DNA from: Planctomycetota bacterium
GTDB lineage: Bacteria; Planctomycetota; UBA1135; UBA2386
Direction: 5' to 3'
Length of the DNA: 64,000 nt
Assembly (NCBI GenBank): GCA_016713175.1
Contig: JADJPQ010000013.1
Location: forward strand, 62,001-126,000
Below the pieces are notes generated by a model. That model saw nothing but the letters and a program-made list of their open reading frames with translations. It ran no database searches and was not told where the DNA came from. The position numbers were made by a program, and so were the translations under genes. This document shows, one piece after another, positions 44,283 through 53,929 of the stretch. Positions within the stretch are counted from its first letter, which is position 1. The number at the start of each line of letters is the position of its first letter.

Positions 44283-44621
44283 GACTACCTCCGATCGGGA
44301 CTGCCTGCTACCTGGGCCCCGATCGTCGCGGATTCGATGCGGCGCAACGGCGTAGGCTCGGCCGCCAATGGGCGAAGGACAGGAACGGTTTTGTCGAGCC
44401 ACGAGCCGAAGTCTGGTCGTAGGGAGCGCGCTGGCGAACGATCTCCTGGACCCGGGTCGGTGCGGCGGCTCGTTCCGCCGCAGCCGGTACTCCTTGCGTT
44501 CGTGCCCGCACCCGCATCGCCCGGAACTTGCCGCGCCCCAGCTCCTCGCCGCAAACACCGCCGCCGTGCGATTCCAAGCCAGATGGTGCACCTGATGCAC
44601 GTGCTGGCCAGACGTGCACCG
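44283..44621. other. 339-bp divergent intergenic region
   Basis: This gap separates the minus-strand secreted protein gene from the DUF1501/DUF1800 operon, so promoters for both directions should lie here. TAGGCT at 44353-44358 is a possible -10 box on the + strand. It precedes an open frame of 75 codons (44368-44595) whose stop overlaps an alternative DUF1501 start (TGATG at 44593-44597). The predicted peptide has no recognisable features, and I do not call it a gene. Confidence 0.5.
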
Positions 44622-45908
44622 ATGAATCCAAAACCGACTCGCCGCGACATCCTTGTCGGCGGCACCCGCGCGTTCGTTGCCGGCGCGTGCCTGAATCACC
44701 CACTGACCGCGGCCGCGAGTGCGGCATGCCCGACACCCGACTATCGTGCGGTCGTGTTCGTCTGCCTCGAGGGCGGCAACGACTCGTTCAACATGGTCGT
44801 GCAGAACGGCGCCGGCTACGCCCGGTACGCCACGGCCCGCGGCGCCGCGCTGGCGATCCCGCAGGCCTCGCTGCGGCCCGCGTACGCGACGGCCGACCTG
44901 CACCCGGAGTTTGCCGGCCTGGCGCCGCGCAGCAACCGGCTGGCGGTGATCGCCAATTGCGGCCCGTTGGTCCAGCCGACGACCAAGGCCGACTACCTGG
45001 CCAACCGGGTGCCGTTGCCGGCGCAGCTGTTCAGCCACAGCGACCAGTCGCGGCTCTGGCAGTCCGCGGCCGCCGATGCGCCGTTCGACGCGCCAGGCAT
45101 CGGCACCTTGCTGGCCAGCGCGTTGGCGTCACAGAACAGCATTCCCGAACTGACCGCGGTCACGCTCACCGGCCAGTCACGCCTGTTCGGCAACGCGTTT
45201 GCGATCACGCCGACCGGACCGGTGACGTTGTACGGAACGTGGGCCGGTGATGGCGCTCGTCGGCGGGCGACGCTCGACGCCCTCGTCAACCTGACGCCGG
45301 CCAATGCGATGGTCGCGGCGGCCTCGGCGCGTCTGCGGCTGGCGTTGGATCTGGCCGGCCGCGTCGACCAGGCCTGGCGCGCCACCGCCAATCCGGTGTT
45401 CCCCTCGTCGGATCTCGGTTCGCAACTGCGCGGCGTCGCGCGCATGGTCGCCTGCCGGCAGGCCCTCGGCATGCAGCGCCAGGTCTTCTTCGTCCGCCAC
45501 GGCGGCTACGACACGCACGAGGACTACAACCTGGTCCGCCACACCGAGCGGATGCGACAGATCGACCAGGCACTGGTCGCGTTCGACGACGCGATGTCTG
45601 CACAGGCCGCCGACGTGGTCGTCTGCGTGTTCAGCGAGTTCGGCCGCACGGTGCGCAGCAATGGCCACGGCGCCGATCATGGTTGGGGTGGTCATCAGTT
45701 GGTGTTCGGCCGACCGGTGCGTGGCGGCATCTACGGCACGCTGCCGGACCTGACGCTCGGCGGCCCCGACGACGCGGGGGGCGGACGCATCATCCCGACG
45801 ACCAGCACCGACCAGCTCGGCGCCACACTGGCGACCTGGCTTGGCGCGCCGACCTCGCTATTCCCCAACCTCGGTCGCTTCGCGGCCGCCAACCTGGGGT
45901 GCCTGTGA
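44622..45908 (+). CDS. DUF1501 secreted protein (sulfatase-like fold), Tat signal
   Basis: About 428 residues from ATG 44622; in-frame ATGs at 44583 and 44595 would lengthen the N-terminus. TRRDILVGGTRAFVAGA is a twin-arginine type signal. VFVCLEGGNDSFNMVV, LHPEFAGLAP, VFFVRHGGYDTHE, VVVCVFSEFGRTVRSNG and DHGWGGHQLVFG are DUF1501 signatures; the family is distantly related to alkaline phosphatases and sulfatases. It is almost always paired with DUF1800, as here, and probably works in the periplasm or at the cell surface. Confidence 0.9.
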   Translation: MNPKPTRRDILVGGTRAFVAGACLNHPLTAAASAACPTPDYRAVVFVCLEGGNDSFNMVVQNGAGYARYATARGAALAIPQASLRPAYATADLHPEFAGLAPRSNRLAVIANCGPLVQPTTKADYLANRVPLPAQLFSHSDQSRLWQSAAADAPFDAPGIGTLLASALASQNSIPELTAVTLTGQSRLFGNAFAITPTGPVTLYGTWAGDGARRRATLDALVNLTPANAMVAAASARLRLALDLAGRVDQAWRATANPVFPSSDLGSQLRGVARMVACRQALGMQRQVFFVRHGGYDTHEDYNLVRHTERMRQIDQALVAFDDAMSAQAADVVVCVFSEFGRTVRSNGHGADHGWGGHQLVFGRPVRGGIYGTLPDLTLGGPDDAGGGRIIPTTSTDQLGATLATWLGAPTSLFPNLGRFAAANLGCL

Positions 45909-47296
45909 TGGACCCGCGCGCCCTCCGCTTCCTGGCGAACTGCACGTTCGGTCCGACGTTGGCCGAGTACCAGCGGTTGCAGACCATGGACATCGCCGCG
46001 TGGTTGACGTGGCAGATGCAACTGCCGCCGAGTCTGCACCGCTCGGCAATGCAGGCACTCGGCAACGACCAGCGCCACCGGCAGGCGACGTGGTGGCGAT
46101 TGTCACTGACCGCGCCGGACCAATTGCGCCAACGCGTGGCCTGGGCGCTCAGCCAGATCCTGGTGATCTCCGACGCCCAGGAGAACCTGCACGGCGATCC
46201 GTACGGCTGCGCCCATTTCTACGACGTGTTGGTGGCCAATGCGTTCGGCAGCTACCGCGATCTGCTGCTCGCCGTGGCGTTGCATCCGATGATGGGCCGG
46301 TATCTGAGCCACCTGCGCAATGCCCGCGCCAACACGACGACCGGTACGCGCCCGGACGAGAACTTCGCCCGCGAGTTGATGCAGTTGTTCACGATCGGCA
46401 ACTGGCGTCTGCACCCGACCGGCACGCAGTACCTGCCGCTGACCCCGACCTACACGCAGCAGGACATCACCGAGATGGCGCGCGTGTGGACCGGCTGGAA
46501 CTACGCCGGCGCGCTGAGCTGGTGGGACTACACCGCCAACCACTCGCCGATGCAGCCCAACGAGGCATTCCACGACCAAGGCAGCAAGCTGATCCTCGGC
46601 CGCACGTTCGTTGCCAATCAGGGCGCGCGGCGCGACATCGAACAGGCGATCGACCTGCTGGTCCGCCACGCCAACTGCGCGCCGTTCCTGAGCCGGCAGT
46701 TGATCCAACGACTGACCGTCAGCCGGCCGAGCGGCAACTACGTGCGGCGCGTCGTCGATGTCTGGACGGCCAGCAACGGCAACCTCGGTCAGGTGATCAC
46801 CGCGATCCTGCTCGACCCCGAGGCGCAGGCGTCCGGCACCAAGATGCGCGAACCGATCCTGATGCAGACGGCGTTGTGGCGCGCGCTCGGCTCGACGTCG
46901 GTCAGCGGGGAGTACCGGTACTACTATCCCGAGCACGCGTTCCGGCAGGCACCGCTGCGATCGCCGACGGTGTTCAACTTCTATCGGCCGGAATCACTGC
47001 CCGCTCCCGAGGCCGAACTGCTGGACCACGCGACGCTGCTGAACGTGGTCAACCACTGGTACAAGTGCGTCTACGAACCCGAGGACATCCGCACGCAGCA
47101 AGCCTGGCTGTTGCCGCTCGCCGGATCGCCGGAAGTGCTGGTCGAAGCGATGAACCTGGCGTTGCGGCACGGCAGCATGCTGGCCGAAGAACGCACCGTG
47201 ATCCTCGCGCATCTGCGGCAGGTCCAGGATCCGGCGGTGCGGGTTGGCGATGCGATCTGGCTGACGCTGTCGTCGCCGCACGCGGTAGTTGGTTGA
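45908..47296 (+). CDS. DUF1800 protein
   Basis: This encodes 462 residues. The start ATG overlaps the DUF1501 stop (TGATG). RFLANCTFGPTLAEYQRL, RQRVAWALSQILVIS, DPMMGRYL-like VALHPMMGRYLSHLRN, PDENFARELMQLFTIG, TQQDITEMARVWTGWNY, FLSRQLIQRLT and SPTVFNFYRPE are diagnostic for DUF1800. No signal peptide is apparent, so it may be exported with its DUF1501 partner or act in the cytoplasm. Function of the family unknown. Confidence 0.93.
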   Translation: MDPRALRFLANCTFGPTLAEYQRLQTMDIAAWLTWQMQLPPSLHRSAMQALGNDQRHRQATWWRLSLTAPDQLRQRVAWALSQILVISDAQENLHGDPYGCAHFYDVLVANAFGSYRDLLLAVALHPMMGRYLSHLRNARANTTTGTRPDENFARELMQLFTIGNWRLHPTGTQYLPLTPTYTQQDITEMARVWTGWNYAGALSWWDYTANHSPMQPNEAFHDQGSKLILGRTFVANQGARRDIEQAIDLLVRHANCAPFLSRQLIQRLTVSRPSGNYVRRVVDVWTASNGNLGQVITAILLDPEAQASGTKMREPILMQTALWRALGSTSVSGEYRYYYPEHAFRQAPLRSPTVFNFYRPESLPAPEAELLDHATLLNVVNHWYKCVYEPEDIRTQQAWLLPLAGSPEVLVEAMNLALRHGSMLAEERTVILAHLRQVQDPAVRVGDAIWLTLSSPHAVVG

Positions 47297-47365
47297 TCGC
47301 CGCAGCACCAGGGCATCGCTGCTGCTAGAATCTCGGGCGTCCCAGGGCCCGCCCCCAACCCCACC

Positions 47366-47842
47366 ATGCAACCCTCCCTCGCGTTGGGCTGCGGCGTCGT
47401 CATCGCCGCGGTCTGCTACCACTTCGCGACCCCGTTGCCACCGGCAACGCCGTCTGACCCGCCGGTGAGTTCCGGCCATCTGATCCTGGTCGTCGAAGGC
47501 AACGTGCAGCATCTCGACATCACCCATGCCGTCGCCAAGCAGGACGCGTGGGGTGGTGTTCCGACCGGCCTGGCGAGTGCCTTCGAATTGCGCATCGACG
47601 GCGCCGACGGCAGCACGTTCGCCCGCATTCCGGTGGATCTGTCGCGCTTCGACCTGGATCCGTCCCGGATCGGGAAACCGCCGGTCGTGACCGGCTGCGA
47701 CGTCAAGGACAGCCGCATCGGCCTGTTGCTGAACGTGCCGGACTACCCGACCGCGACCCGCTACGTGTTCGTCCATGGCGAACGGGTGATCGGCGAAGTG
47801 CCGGCGGCGCGCGTGCGGGCATTGACGGGAGGTGGCCGATGA
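47366..47842 (+). CDS. Small anchored protein preceding the M64 peptidase
   Basis: This encodes 158 residues. A short N-terminal hydrophobic helix (LALGCGVVIAAVCYHFA) is followed by a Pro-rich linker and a compact beta-rich domain (LILVVEGNVQHLDITHAVAKQ, FELRIDGADGSTFARIPV, TRYVFVHGERVIGEV). No family was recognised. It overlaps the peptidase gene by 4 bp, so it could be a chaperone, inhibitor or anchor for it. A TAGAAT at 47326-47331 may be the -10 box. Confidence 0.75.
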   Translation: MQPSLALGCGVVIAAVCYHFATPLPPATPSDPPVSSGHLILVVEGNVQHLDITHAVAKQDAWGGVPTGLASAFELRIDGADGSTFARIPVDLSRFDLDPSRIGKPPVVTGCDVKDSRIGLLLNVPDYPTATRYVFVHGERVIGEVPAARVRALTGGGR

Positions 47843-49716
47843 TCCGGTTCACCGCCCTGTTCCTGCTGGCCGCCAGCACCCTCGCGCAAGCGCCGATCGT
47901 CACGACGATCCTGAGCAATGGCCCGACCGCCAATCGCTACGACATGGTGATCCTCGCCGAGGGTTACACGGCAGCCGAACAAACCCGGTTCAACACCGAC
48001 TGCCAGTCGTTCCTGACCGCCCTGTTCCAACGCGCGCCGTACCAGGCGTTCGCCAGCTACTACAACGTGCACACGGTGTTCCGCGCCAGTCTGGAGAGCG
48101 GTGCCGATCATCCCGACGTGTCGCCGCCGATCTGGCGCAACACGGTCTACAACGCTTCCTACAACACCGGCGGCACGGCGCGCTGCCTGTACATCGGCAA
48201 CGCCTCGCAAGCGCTCGCCGACGCCGCACTGGCGCCGGCCAACGAAGGCCGCGTGCTGGTGTTCGTCAACGACAGTCGCTACGGCGGCTGCGCCGGCCAG
48301 TTCGCGGTCAGCTACAACGGCAGCTCGGCGAATGAAGTGCAGATCCACGAGATCGGCCACAGCCTCGCCAGCCTCGCGGATGAATACGATTATCCCAATG
48401 CGACCTACACCGGCGGCGAGCCCGGCCAGGTCAACATCACCGCGTCGCCGACCGGCCAGAAGTGGTCGTATTGGCATGGGTTCGACGGCATCAGCGCGTT
48501 CCAGGGCGCCGGCTACTACCAGTACGGTCTCTACCGCCCGAAGAACAACTGCCTGATGCGTTCGCTCGGTGTGGCGCTGTGCGCCGTGTGCAAGGAGCAG
48601 ATCGCCCGCTCGGTCAGCAGCGTCGTCAACGTCCTCGAGAATCCGCAGCCGGCGGCGACTTCGCTGCCGCTGAACGTCGGCGCGGTGCAGACGTTCTCGT
48701 TCACCAATCTGGTGCCCGCCGCCAACACCAGCGCGATCACCTGGCGCCTCGATGGCCAGCTGCTGGCCGGCCAGAACGGCACGTCGTTCGTGCTCGACAC
48801 CGCGCCCCTGACGCTCGGCACGCACACGGTGGTCGCGACCGTCCAGGATCTGACGGCGCTGGTGCGGCAGGATCCGTCGAACACGATGCGCGACAGCCGC
48901 ACGTGGACCGTGACGATCACCGATCCGACCGCCACCAACCTGCGGCCGACGCAGGTGATGCCAAGCCTGCTGTTCGTGCAGCAGGGCCAGGAAGTCGACT
49001 TCACGACCGTGGTGTCCAATGACGGCCCGAACCCGGCGGGTGCGTTCAGCGTCGAACACTTCCTGTCAGCGGACAACGCGCTGTCGCCGGCGACCGACAT
49101 CTACCTCGGTGGCTACGACCTGACCGGGATGGCGGCGAACACGACAAACACCAATCTGCGGCGGTTGCGCATTCCGAACGCGACGCCGATCGGCACCTGG
49201 TATGTGCTGGTGATCGTCGACCGCAGCAACGCGATCCGCGAAAGCAACGAGAACGACAACCTGCGCGCCAATGTCGAGTTCGTGCAGGCCGGTGGCTGCA
49301 CGCCGACCCTCGAGTTCGACGATGCGTTGCTGTGGCCGCGCGACGCCGCGGCGGTGTCGCTGCCGAACGGCGGTACGGTGCACCCGACGGTCATCGCGCG
49401 CTGTGCGGCGCCGGGCACGCTGTACCTGCTGCTGTGGGGCTGCCAGGGCACCACGCCGGGCACGACGCTCGCTCCGGGGGTCACCGTGCCGCTCAACCAG
49501 GATCTGTGCACGCTGCTGGGCCTTGGCGCGTTGAATGGCGCGATCTTCCAGCAGTTCTGGGGCACCCTCGATGCGCAGGGCCGCGGCCGGGCGACCTTCG
49601 CCTGGCCCGCCGGCATGAACATGCTGCCGCAGGCCGGTCACTTCGCCGGCGTGCTGATCGCCAACGGCGCGACGTTCTCGGCGGCGACCAACGCGGTCGC
49701 GATCGACATCCGCTGA
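47839..49716 (+). CDS. Secreted M64-family metallopeptidase with CARDB-like and C-terminal domains
   Basis: This encodes 625 residues with a signal peptide ending near TLAQA. The peptidase domain has DMVILAEGYTAAEQ and the zinc site HEIGHSLASLADEYD (170-184), as in M64 (IgA peptidase) enzymes. ALCAVCKEQI closes the domain. It is followed by an Ig-like region (AITWRLDG), then a CARDB-like domain from about 420 (FVQQGQEVDFTTVVSNDGPNPAG, LVIVDRSNAIRESNENDN). The last 120 residues form a beta domain ending in NAVAIDI. It probably cleaves extracellular proteins. Confidence 0.9.
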   Translation: MIRFTALFLLAASTLAQAPIVTTILSNGPTANRYDMVILAEGYTAAEQTRFNTDCQSFLTALFQRAPYQAFASYYNVHTVFRASLESGADHPDVSPPIWRNTVYNASYNTGGTARCLYIGNASQALADAALAPANEGRVLVFVNDSRYGGCAGQFAVSYNGSSANEVQIHEIGHSLASLADEYDYPNATYTGGEPGQVNITASPTGQKWSYWHGFDGISAFQGAGYYQYGLYRPKNNCLMRSLGVALCAVCKEQIARSVSSVVNVLENPQPAATSLPLNVGAVQTFSFTNLVPAANTSAITWRLDGQLLAGQNGTSFVLDTAPLTLGTHTVVATVQDLTALVRQDPSNTMRDSRTWTVTITDPTATNLRPTQVMPSLLFVQQGQEVDFTTVVSNDGPNPAGAFSVEHFLSADNALSPATDIYLGGYDLTGMAANTTNTNLRRLRIPNATPIGTWYVLVIVDRSNAIRESNENDNLRANVEFVQAGGCTPTLEFDDALLWPRDAAAVSLPNGGTVHPTVIARCAAPGTLYLLLWGCQGTTPGTTLAPGVTVPLNQDLCTLLGLGALNGAIFQQFWGTLDAQGRGRATFAWPAGMNMLPQAGHFAGVLIANGATFSAATNAVAIDIR

Positions 49717-49823
49717 ACACGGCGGCGCCGGTGGCATCGGCCGGAGCACCGTTCCGGCCGGTGCGCCCATCGTGGGATAGGCTTCCAGGCCGCACCCGCG
49801 AACCCGCCGGCGGCACCGCCGCC

Positions 49824-52034
49824 ATGAAGTTCCCGTTCGCTGCCGTGCTGCTTTGCGCCGCTGTCGCCGCTCAGTCCCCGACCCGGCCACTGCGCGATGA
49901 TCCGCACGCCGCCGGCGCCATCGCTGCAACCATGGGCTTTGCGTGCGTCGATGCCCGCGGGGACGAACTGCTGGCCGTCGGTCGCCGTTGGCGTGCGACC
50001 TTCGACGACGCCGCCGTGACGTTCCTGCCGTGCGTTGGCAAGCACGCCCCGCGCAGCTGCCCGGTGACCTTCGTGTTCGAGGCTGCCCGACGCGGCGATC
50101 GCGTCCTGCCGGTGACGCCCGCGCGCCGCCGGACGACCGATCGCCACGTGACGTTCGACCGCGGCAATGTCGTCGAGGACTACGAAGCGCGCCCGGCAGG
50201 CCTCGAGCAGACGTTCACCTTCCCGGCCCGACCTCCTGGCGACGGCGATCTGGTCGTCGCGCTGCGCATCCGCACCGACCTGCAGCACGAACGGCGGCCC
50301 GACGGCACCTTGGCCTGGCGCGCGCCCGGCATCGGCGGCGTGACCATGGGCTCGGTCACCGGCATCGACGCACTGGGCAGGCGGGCCGCCGGCACGCTGC
50401 GCGGCATCGGCGATCGCGTCGAACTGGTGCTGCCCGACGACTTCGTCGACCACGCCGCCTTCCCGTTGGTGCTCGATCCGCTGATCGGCCCGAGCTTCGA
50501 AGCACTGCCCGGCTACGACAGCGACTTCCCCGATGTCGCGTGGGACCGCTACACCGACACCTGGTGCATCGTCTGGACGCAGTACACCGGCGGCGGCGGC
50601 AGCGGCGTCGTCGGCTCGGTGTTCTCGGGCAGCACACTGGCGCTGCAGTACGCCTTCGCCATCAATCAGCAGGGTGATGAGGACAGCATCCGCGTCGGCA
50701 CGATCGGCGGCCTCGGGGTCTTCGTGTTGGCCTGGTGCAACTGGACATCCGCGAACGCCATCACGATCAGCGGCATGGTGCTCGATCCCGGTCAGGCGCA
50801 GGCCAGCTGGCCGTTCGCGATCGCCGGTCCGGGCCCGGTCGACACGCCCGCCATCAGCAGCGAAGCGACGGCGTTCGACGACGATCTGCTGGTGATCTGG
50901 GACGACGCGCAATACGGCATCTGTGGCAGCACGATCACGGTCGGGCAGGGCCTGCAGGCCACCGTCGATCCGATGGTTGCCATCGGCGGCGGTACGACGG
51001 CCACCGAACCCGCCATCAGCAAGAACGGCGGCAATCCGGGCGTCCACGTCGTCACCTGGGTCGATCGCCCACCAGGCCTGAACGGCTGGGTGCGGGCACA
51101 GGTCGTCGATCACGATCTCAATCTGCTCGGCGCCGGCACCTGGTTGCAGAATGCCCCGGAGGACGCAGCGCAGCCCGCCATAGATGGCGACGGTTTCCTG
51201 TTCTTGTGCGCGTGGAGCGAACAGGAACAACTGAACACGACCGCCACCGACATCCGCGGGCGCACGCTGACCGTCGGGCCCACCGGCGTCACCAGCCGCG
51301 GGCCGTTCCTCGACCTGGCGGCGTATCCGGGCGAAGTCGATCACGCTCCCGACATCGCGGTACTCGGTGACAAGTTCGCCCTCGCCTACCAGGCGGTGCC
51401 GCCGAACGCGCCGTTCACCGATGATGTCTTCGCCCTGGTGCTCGAACGCAACGGAGCGCCGTGCGGCGCCGAGTTCCGGCTCGATCTGAACGGTCGCGGT
51501 CAGTACGTGCACGAACACGCCCCTCGATTGTTCAGCCGTCGCGACGGCGACGACACCGACACCGGCGATGACGGTCTGCTGGTGTTCGCCGATCAGGATC
51601 TGGCGACCGCCGACAGCGACATCGGCGTGCAGGTGATCGAAGCGATGGGCCCAGGCGGCGCCGTGACGGACCTGGGCGGCGGCTGTGGCCCCGGTGGCCT
51701 GGCCACCGTCAGCGGCCCGTGCGCGCTCGGCAATGCCGACTTCATGCTGGAACTGTTCGGCGCCGCCAACCTGGCGATTCCGTTCGCCGCGATCGGCTTC
51801 CCGGGATCGCTGCAGAGCTGCGGAGCCTGTTCGCTGCTGCGGCCGCTGTTGTTCGAGTTCGCCGCCAACAGCGGCGGTCAGGCGACCTTCGATCTGCCGC
51901 TGCCGGGCACGCCGACGCTCATCGGCCTGACGTTCGAGTGCCAGTGGGTCACGTTCGGCGTCAACTACGTCGGCTGCCCCACCGCGCCCGGCATCGCGAT
52001 CAGCAATCGCCTCTCGGCGACGATCGACTACTGA
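49824..52034 (+). CDS. Large secreted protein with shared C-terminal domain, paralogue of the gene at 12177
   Basis: This encodes 736 residues with a signal peptide ending near AVAAQS. The N-terminal 220 residues share GLEQTF and FPLVLDPL motifs with the secreted protein at 12177. The middle has propeller-like repeats ending in W (DVAWDRYTDTWCIVWTQ, GVFVLAWCNW, DLLVIWDD, GVHVVTWVD, GFLFLCAWSEQ). The C-terminal domain from GGGCGPGG to LSATIDY has LTFECQWV, the counterpart of CQW in the paralogue. Function unknown. TAGGCT at 49778-49783 may be a -10 box. Confidence 0.83.
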   Translation: MKFPFAAVLLCAAVAAQSPTRPLRDDPHAAGAIAATMGFACVDARGDELLAVGRRWRATFDDAAVTFLPCVGKHAPRSCPVTFVFEAARRGDRVLPVTPARRRTTDRHVTFDRGNVVEDYEARPAGLEQTFTFPARPPGDGDLVVALRIRTDLQHERRPDGTLAWRAPGIGGVTMGSVTGIDALGRRAAGTLRGIGDRVELVLPDDFVDHAAFPLVLDPLIGPSFEALPGYDSDFPDVAWDRYTDTWCIVWTQYTGGGGSGVVGSVFSGSTLALQYAFAINQQGDEDSIRVGTIGGLGVFVLAWCNWTSANAITISGMVLDPGQAQASWPFAIAGPGPVDTPAISSEATAFDDDLLVIWDDAQYGICGSTITVGQGLQATVDPMVAIGGGTTATEPAISKNGGNPGVHVVTWVDRPPGLNGWVRAQVVDHDLNLLGAGTWLQNAPEDAAQPAIDGDGFLFLCAWSEQEQLNTTATDIRGRTLTVGPTGVTSRGPFLDLAAYPGEVDHAPDIAVLGDKFALAYQAVPPNAPFTDDVFALVLERNGAPCGAEFRLDLNGRGQYVHEHAPRLFSRRDGDDTDTGDDGLLVFADQDLATADSDIGVQVIEAMGPGGAVTDLGGGCGPGGLATVSGPCALGNADFMLELFGAANLAIPFAAIGFPGSLQSCGACSLLRPLLFEFAANSGGQATFDLPLPGTPTLIGLTFECQWVTFGVNYVGCPTAPGIAISNRLSATIDY

Positions 52035-52052
52035 CGCCGGGCAGCGATGCGG

Positions 52053-52832
52053 CTACTGGCCGACGATGGCGGCGGCGGCGTCTGACACCACCGCGCCGAG
52101 AACGTTGACGGCAGGGTCGAGGACCAGGGCCTGCGTGTAGACCTGCGCGCACAACAGCGACGGGATGTTCGGGATGCCGAGAGTGTTCGACGCCGTACCA
52201 CCGGCACCGAACAGGAACGATGTCGCATCCGGGCTGACCCGACCGAAGCAGCCGGTCGCGCCGTACGATGTCAGGTCGAGCGGCAACGACCCGAACGGCG
52301 ACGTCGTGCGCGAGAAGCCGAGCAGGAAGACCGCGGTGTTCGCCGGCAGGTTGTCGAACGTCGAGATCATCGACCCGCCCAGCCGCGGCCAGCTGGTGCC
52401 GACGTTGGTCGACACGGGCATCGATCCCGCGCAGCCGGAGCCGAAGAAGCCATAGCCAGCATCACCGGTGAGGCTGCACTTGCTGTAGTAGAACGTGCCG
52501 TTCCACTGCCGCGGCGAGAAGCCGCTGGTGCCGAACAGCGTCGTTCGCGAGATGCCGGGCGCAGTCGCCGGGTTCGGGTGGATCGACAGGTCGGCGTTGG
52601 CGAACGGGCCACTGCTGGCGTTGGTGTACGCGATGTAGGCGCCCCCGGTGACCGCCCGGTGGTACACGGCGAGGCCGTGGTTGCCCGCGGGCAGGTAGAA
52701 CGGCGCGTTCAGCAGACACAGGTTGATCGATGGCGCTGCGACCGTACCGGGGCCGGCGACGGCATTGCCGGTCGCCACGAGCCGCCACGCCGCCGCGTTC
52801 GACTCCTTGCCCACGTAGCTGCCCTCGGTCAC
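52053..52832 (-). CDS. Secreted-protein family member lacking its N-terminus
   Basis: About 259 residues from GTG 52832; the frame stays open upstream into the end of the next gene but contains no signal peptide. NLCLLNAPFYLPAGNHGLAVY and FSPRQWNGTFYY are typical of a domain in secreted Planctomycetes proteins. The C-terminal 130 residues, from GSGCAGS through SPFGSLPLDL to YTQALVLDPAVN, closely match the protein at 24644. The missing signal suggests truncation of the 5' part, so it may be a non-functional remnant. Confidence 0.65.
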   Translation of the reverse strand: MTEGSYVGKESNAAAWRLVATGNAVAGPGTVAAPSINLCLLNAPFYLPAGNHGLAVYHRAVTGGAYIAYTNASSGPFANADLSIHPNPATAPGISRTTLFGTSGFSPRQWNGTFYYSKCSLTGDAGYGFFGSGCAGSMPVSTNVGTSWPRLGGSMISTFDNLPANTAVFLLGFSRTTSPFGSLPLDLTSYGATGCFGRVSPDATSFLFGAGGTASNTLGIPNIPSLLCAQVYTQALVLDPAVNVLGAVVSDAAAAIVGQ

Positions 52833-52858
52833 GTAGACCGGATCGCGGCAGTTCCACC

Positions 52859-53566
52859 CTATCCGATCCGGAGAAATCCGGCTGGGTCCCCGACGACGGC
52901 GGTTTCGATCATGTCATCGTCGGCAACGCACGATGCCTCGACACGGCTCGCCGTATCGAGGAACCAGGCCACCTCCTCGGCGGTCGTCGTGATCCAGCCC
53001 GGGCGCCGCAGCGCGGCGAACAACGACCGCGTCAGCGCCGTCGCCAATTCGCGCTCGCGCACGAACTGCTCCAGGTCGATCTGGATCGGGGCAATCCGCC
53101 CGTAGGCGACATCCGACAACAACGGCCACGTCTCCGGGTCGGTCAGCACACTGATGCACCCCAGATGGTCGTAGCCGCCGTCCGTCGCGGCCTGCGCCGC
53201 GTCGATCGCCTCAAACCTGGCTGTCGCCATCGGCGCCACCTGCTGCAGCGCCGCGTTCAACACTTCACATTCGCGCGCCCGCAGATTGGTGGCCCGCACC
53301 TTCCGGCCCTGGATCATCGTCTCCGCAAGCAGGACCGGCAGTTCGGCCACGCCAGCGCCGACCCACAGCGAACTGCCGCCCGTCGGCACGCGCCGCAGCA
53401 GCTGGCGCGCCAGTTCGAACCCGGCCACCAGCACCTGCGGTCGCCGTTCCTGCCAGAACTCGACCCCACCCCAATGGAAGTAGATCTCCCCGAGCGCCGC
53501 CCAATCGAGCGCATCGAGCACCCGCTGGCACGTCGCTTCGCATTCCTGCCAGTGCCTCGCCTTCAC
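52859..53566 (-). CDS. Uncharacterised protein, possibly methyltransferase-like
   Basis: This encodes 235 residues, starting at GTG 53566 inside the stop of the DUF971 gene (GTGA). GGSSLWVGAGVAELPVLLAE followed by RKVRATNLRARECEVLNAAL looks like motif I and the next strand of a Rossmann-type SAM methyltransferase, but the later motifs are not clear. No signal peptide. Its coupling to the DUF971 gene suggests a joint role. Function unknown. Confidence 0.68.
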   Translation of the reverse strand: MKARHWQECEATCQRVLDALDWAALGEIYFHWGGVEFWQERRPQVLVAGFELARQLLRRVPTGGSSLWVGAGVAELPVLLAETMIQGRKVRATNLRARECEVLNAALQQVAPMATARFEAIDAAQAATDGGYDHLGCISVLTDPETWPLLSDVAYGRIAPIQIDLEQFVRERELATALTRSLFAALRRPGWITTTAEEVAWFLDTASRVEASCVADDDMIETAVVGDPAGFLRIG

Positions 53567-53874
53567 GACGCCGCTCCGTGACCGGCCAGGCGTCGCAGAT
53601 ACGGCCAACTGAAGATGCCGGTCTTGTGGAAGTCGCTCCAGGTGAACGCCAAGGCGTAGCGGCCGACCAGTTCGTGCACCAGCAGCAGGATGTCGGCGGG
53701 CACGCTCGCCGGATCGAGCAGCGCGCGGCCGGTGGTCTCTTCGATGCAGCCAGCGCACGGGCACGCCAGGCGCAGATCGCGGGCGGTGTGCTCGGTGACG
53801 ATGCCGTCCTTCCAGGTGATCTTCAGCAGGAACGGGGAGACCAGCTCGACGGCGCGTGGTAGCGGTTGGTTCAT
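53563..53874 (-). CDS. DUF971 protein
   Basis: This encodes 103 residues. ITWKDGIVTEHTARDLRLACPCAGC, then VGRYALAFTWSDFHKTGIFSW and YLRRLAG, are the conserved elements of DUF971, the N-terminal domain type of gamma-butyrobetaine hydroxylase, including the CxxC-type cysteines (CPCAGC) likely to bind metal. Often linked to iron-sulfur metabolism. First gene of a two-gene operon, divergent from mobA. Confidence 0.88.
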   Translation of the reverse strand: MNQPLPRAVELVSPFLLKITWKDGIVTEHTARDLRLACPCAGCIEETTGRALLDPASVPADILLLVHELVGRYALAFTWSDFHKTGIFSWPYLRRLAGHGAAS

Positions 53875-53929
53875 GGCGACGGTTGCCGAGGCTCTTGTCG
53901 CACGACGGTCGGTGCGGGAAAAGGGAGTG

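Noticed and set aside
42537..44582. 5' extension of the DUF1501 frame
   Set aside because: The frame is open but antisense to the Dus and secreted-protein genes and encodes low-complexity Arg-rich sequence; the Tat signal fixes the start near 44595-44622.
44368..44595. 75-codon open frame before the DUF1501 gene
   Set aside because: A possible -10 box and a TGATG overlap are suggestive, but the peptide has no recognisable composition or motif; left as part of the intergenic region.
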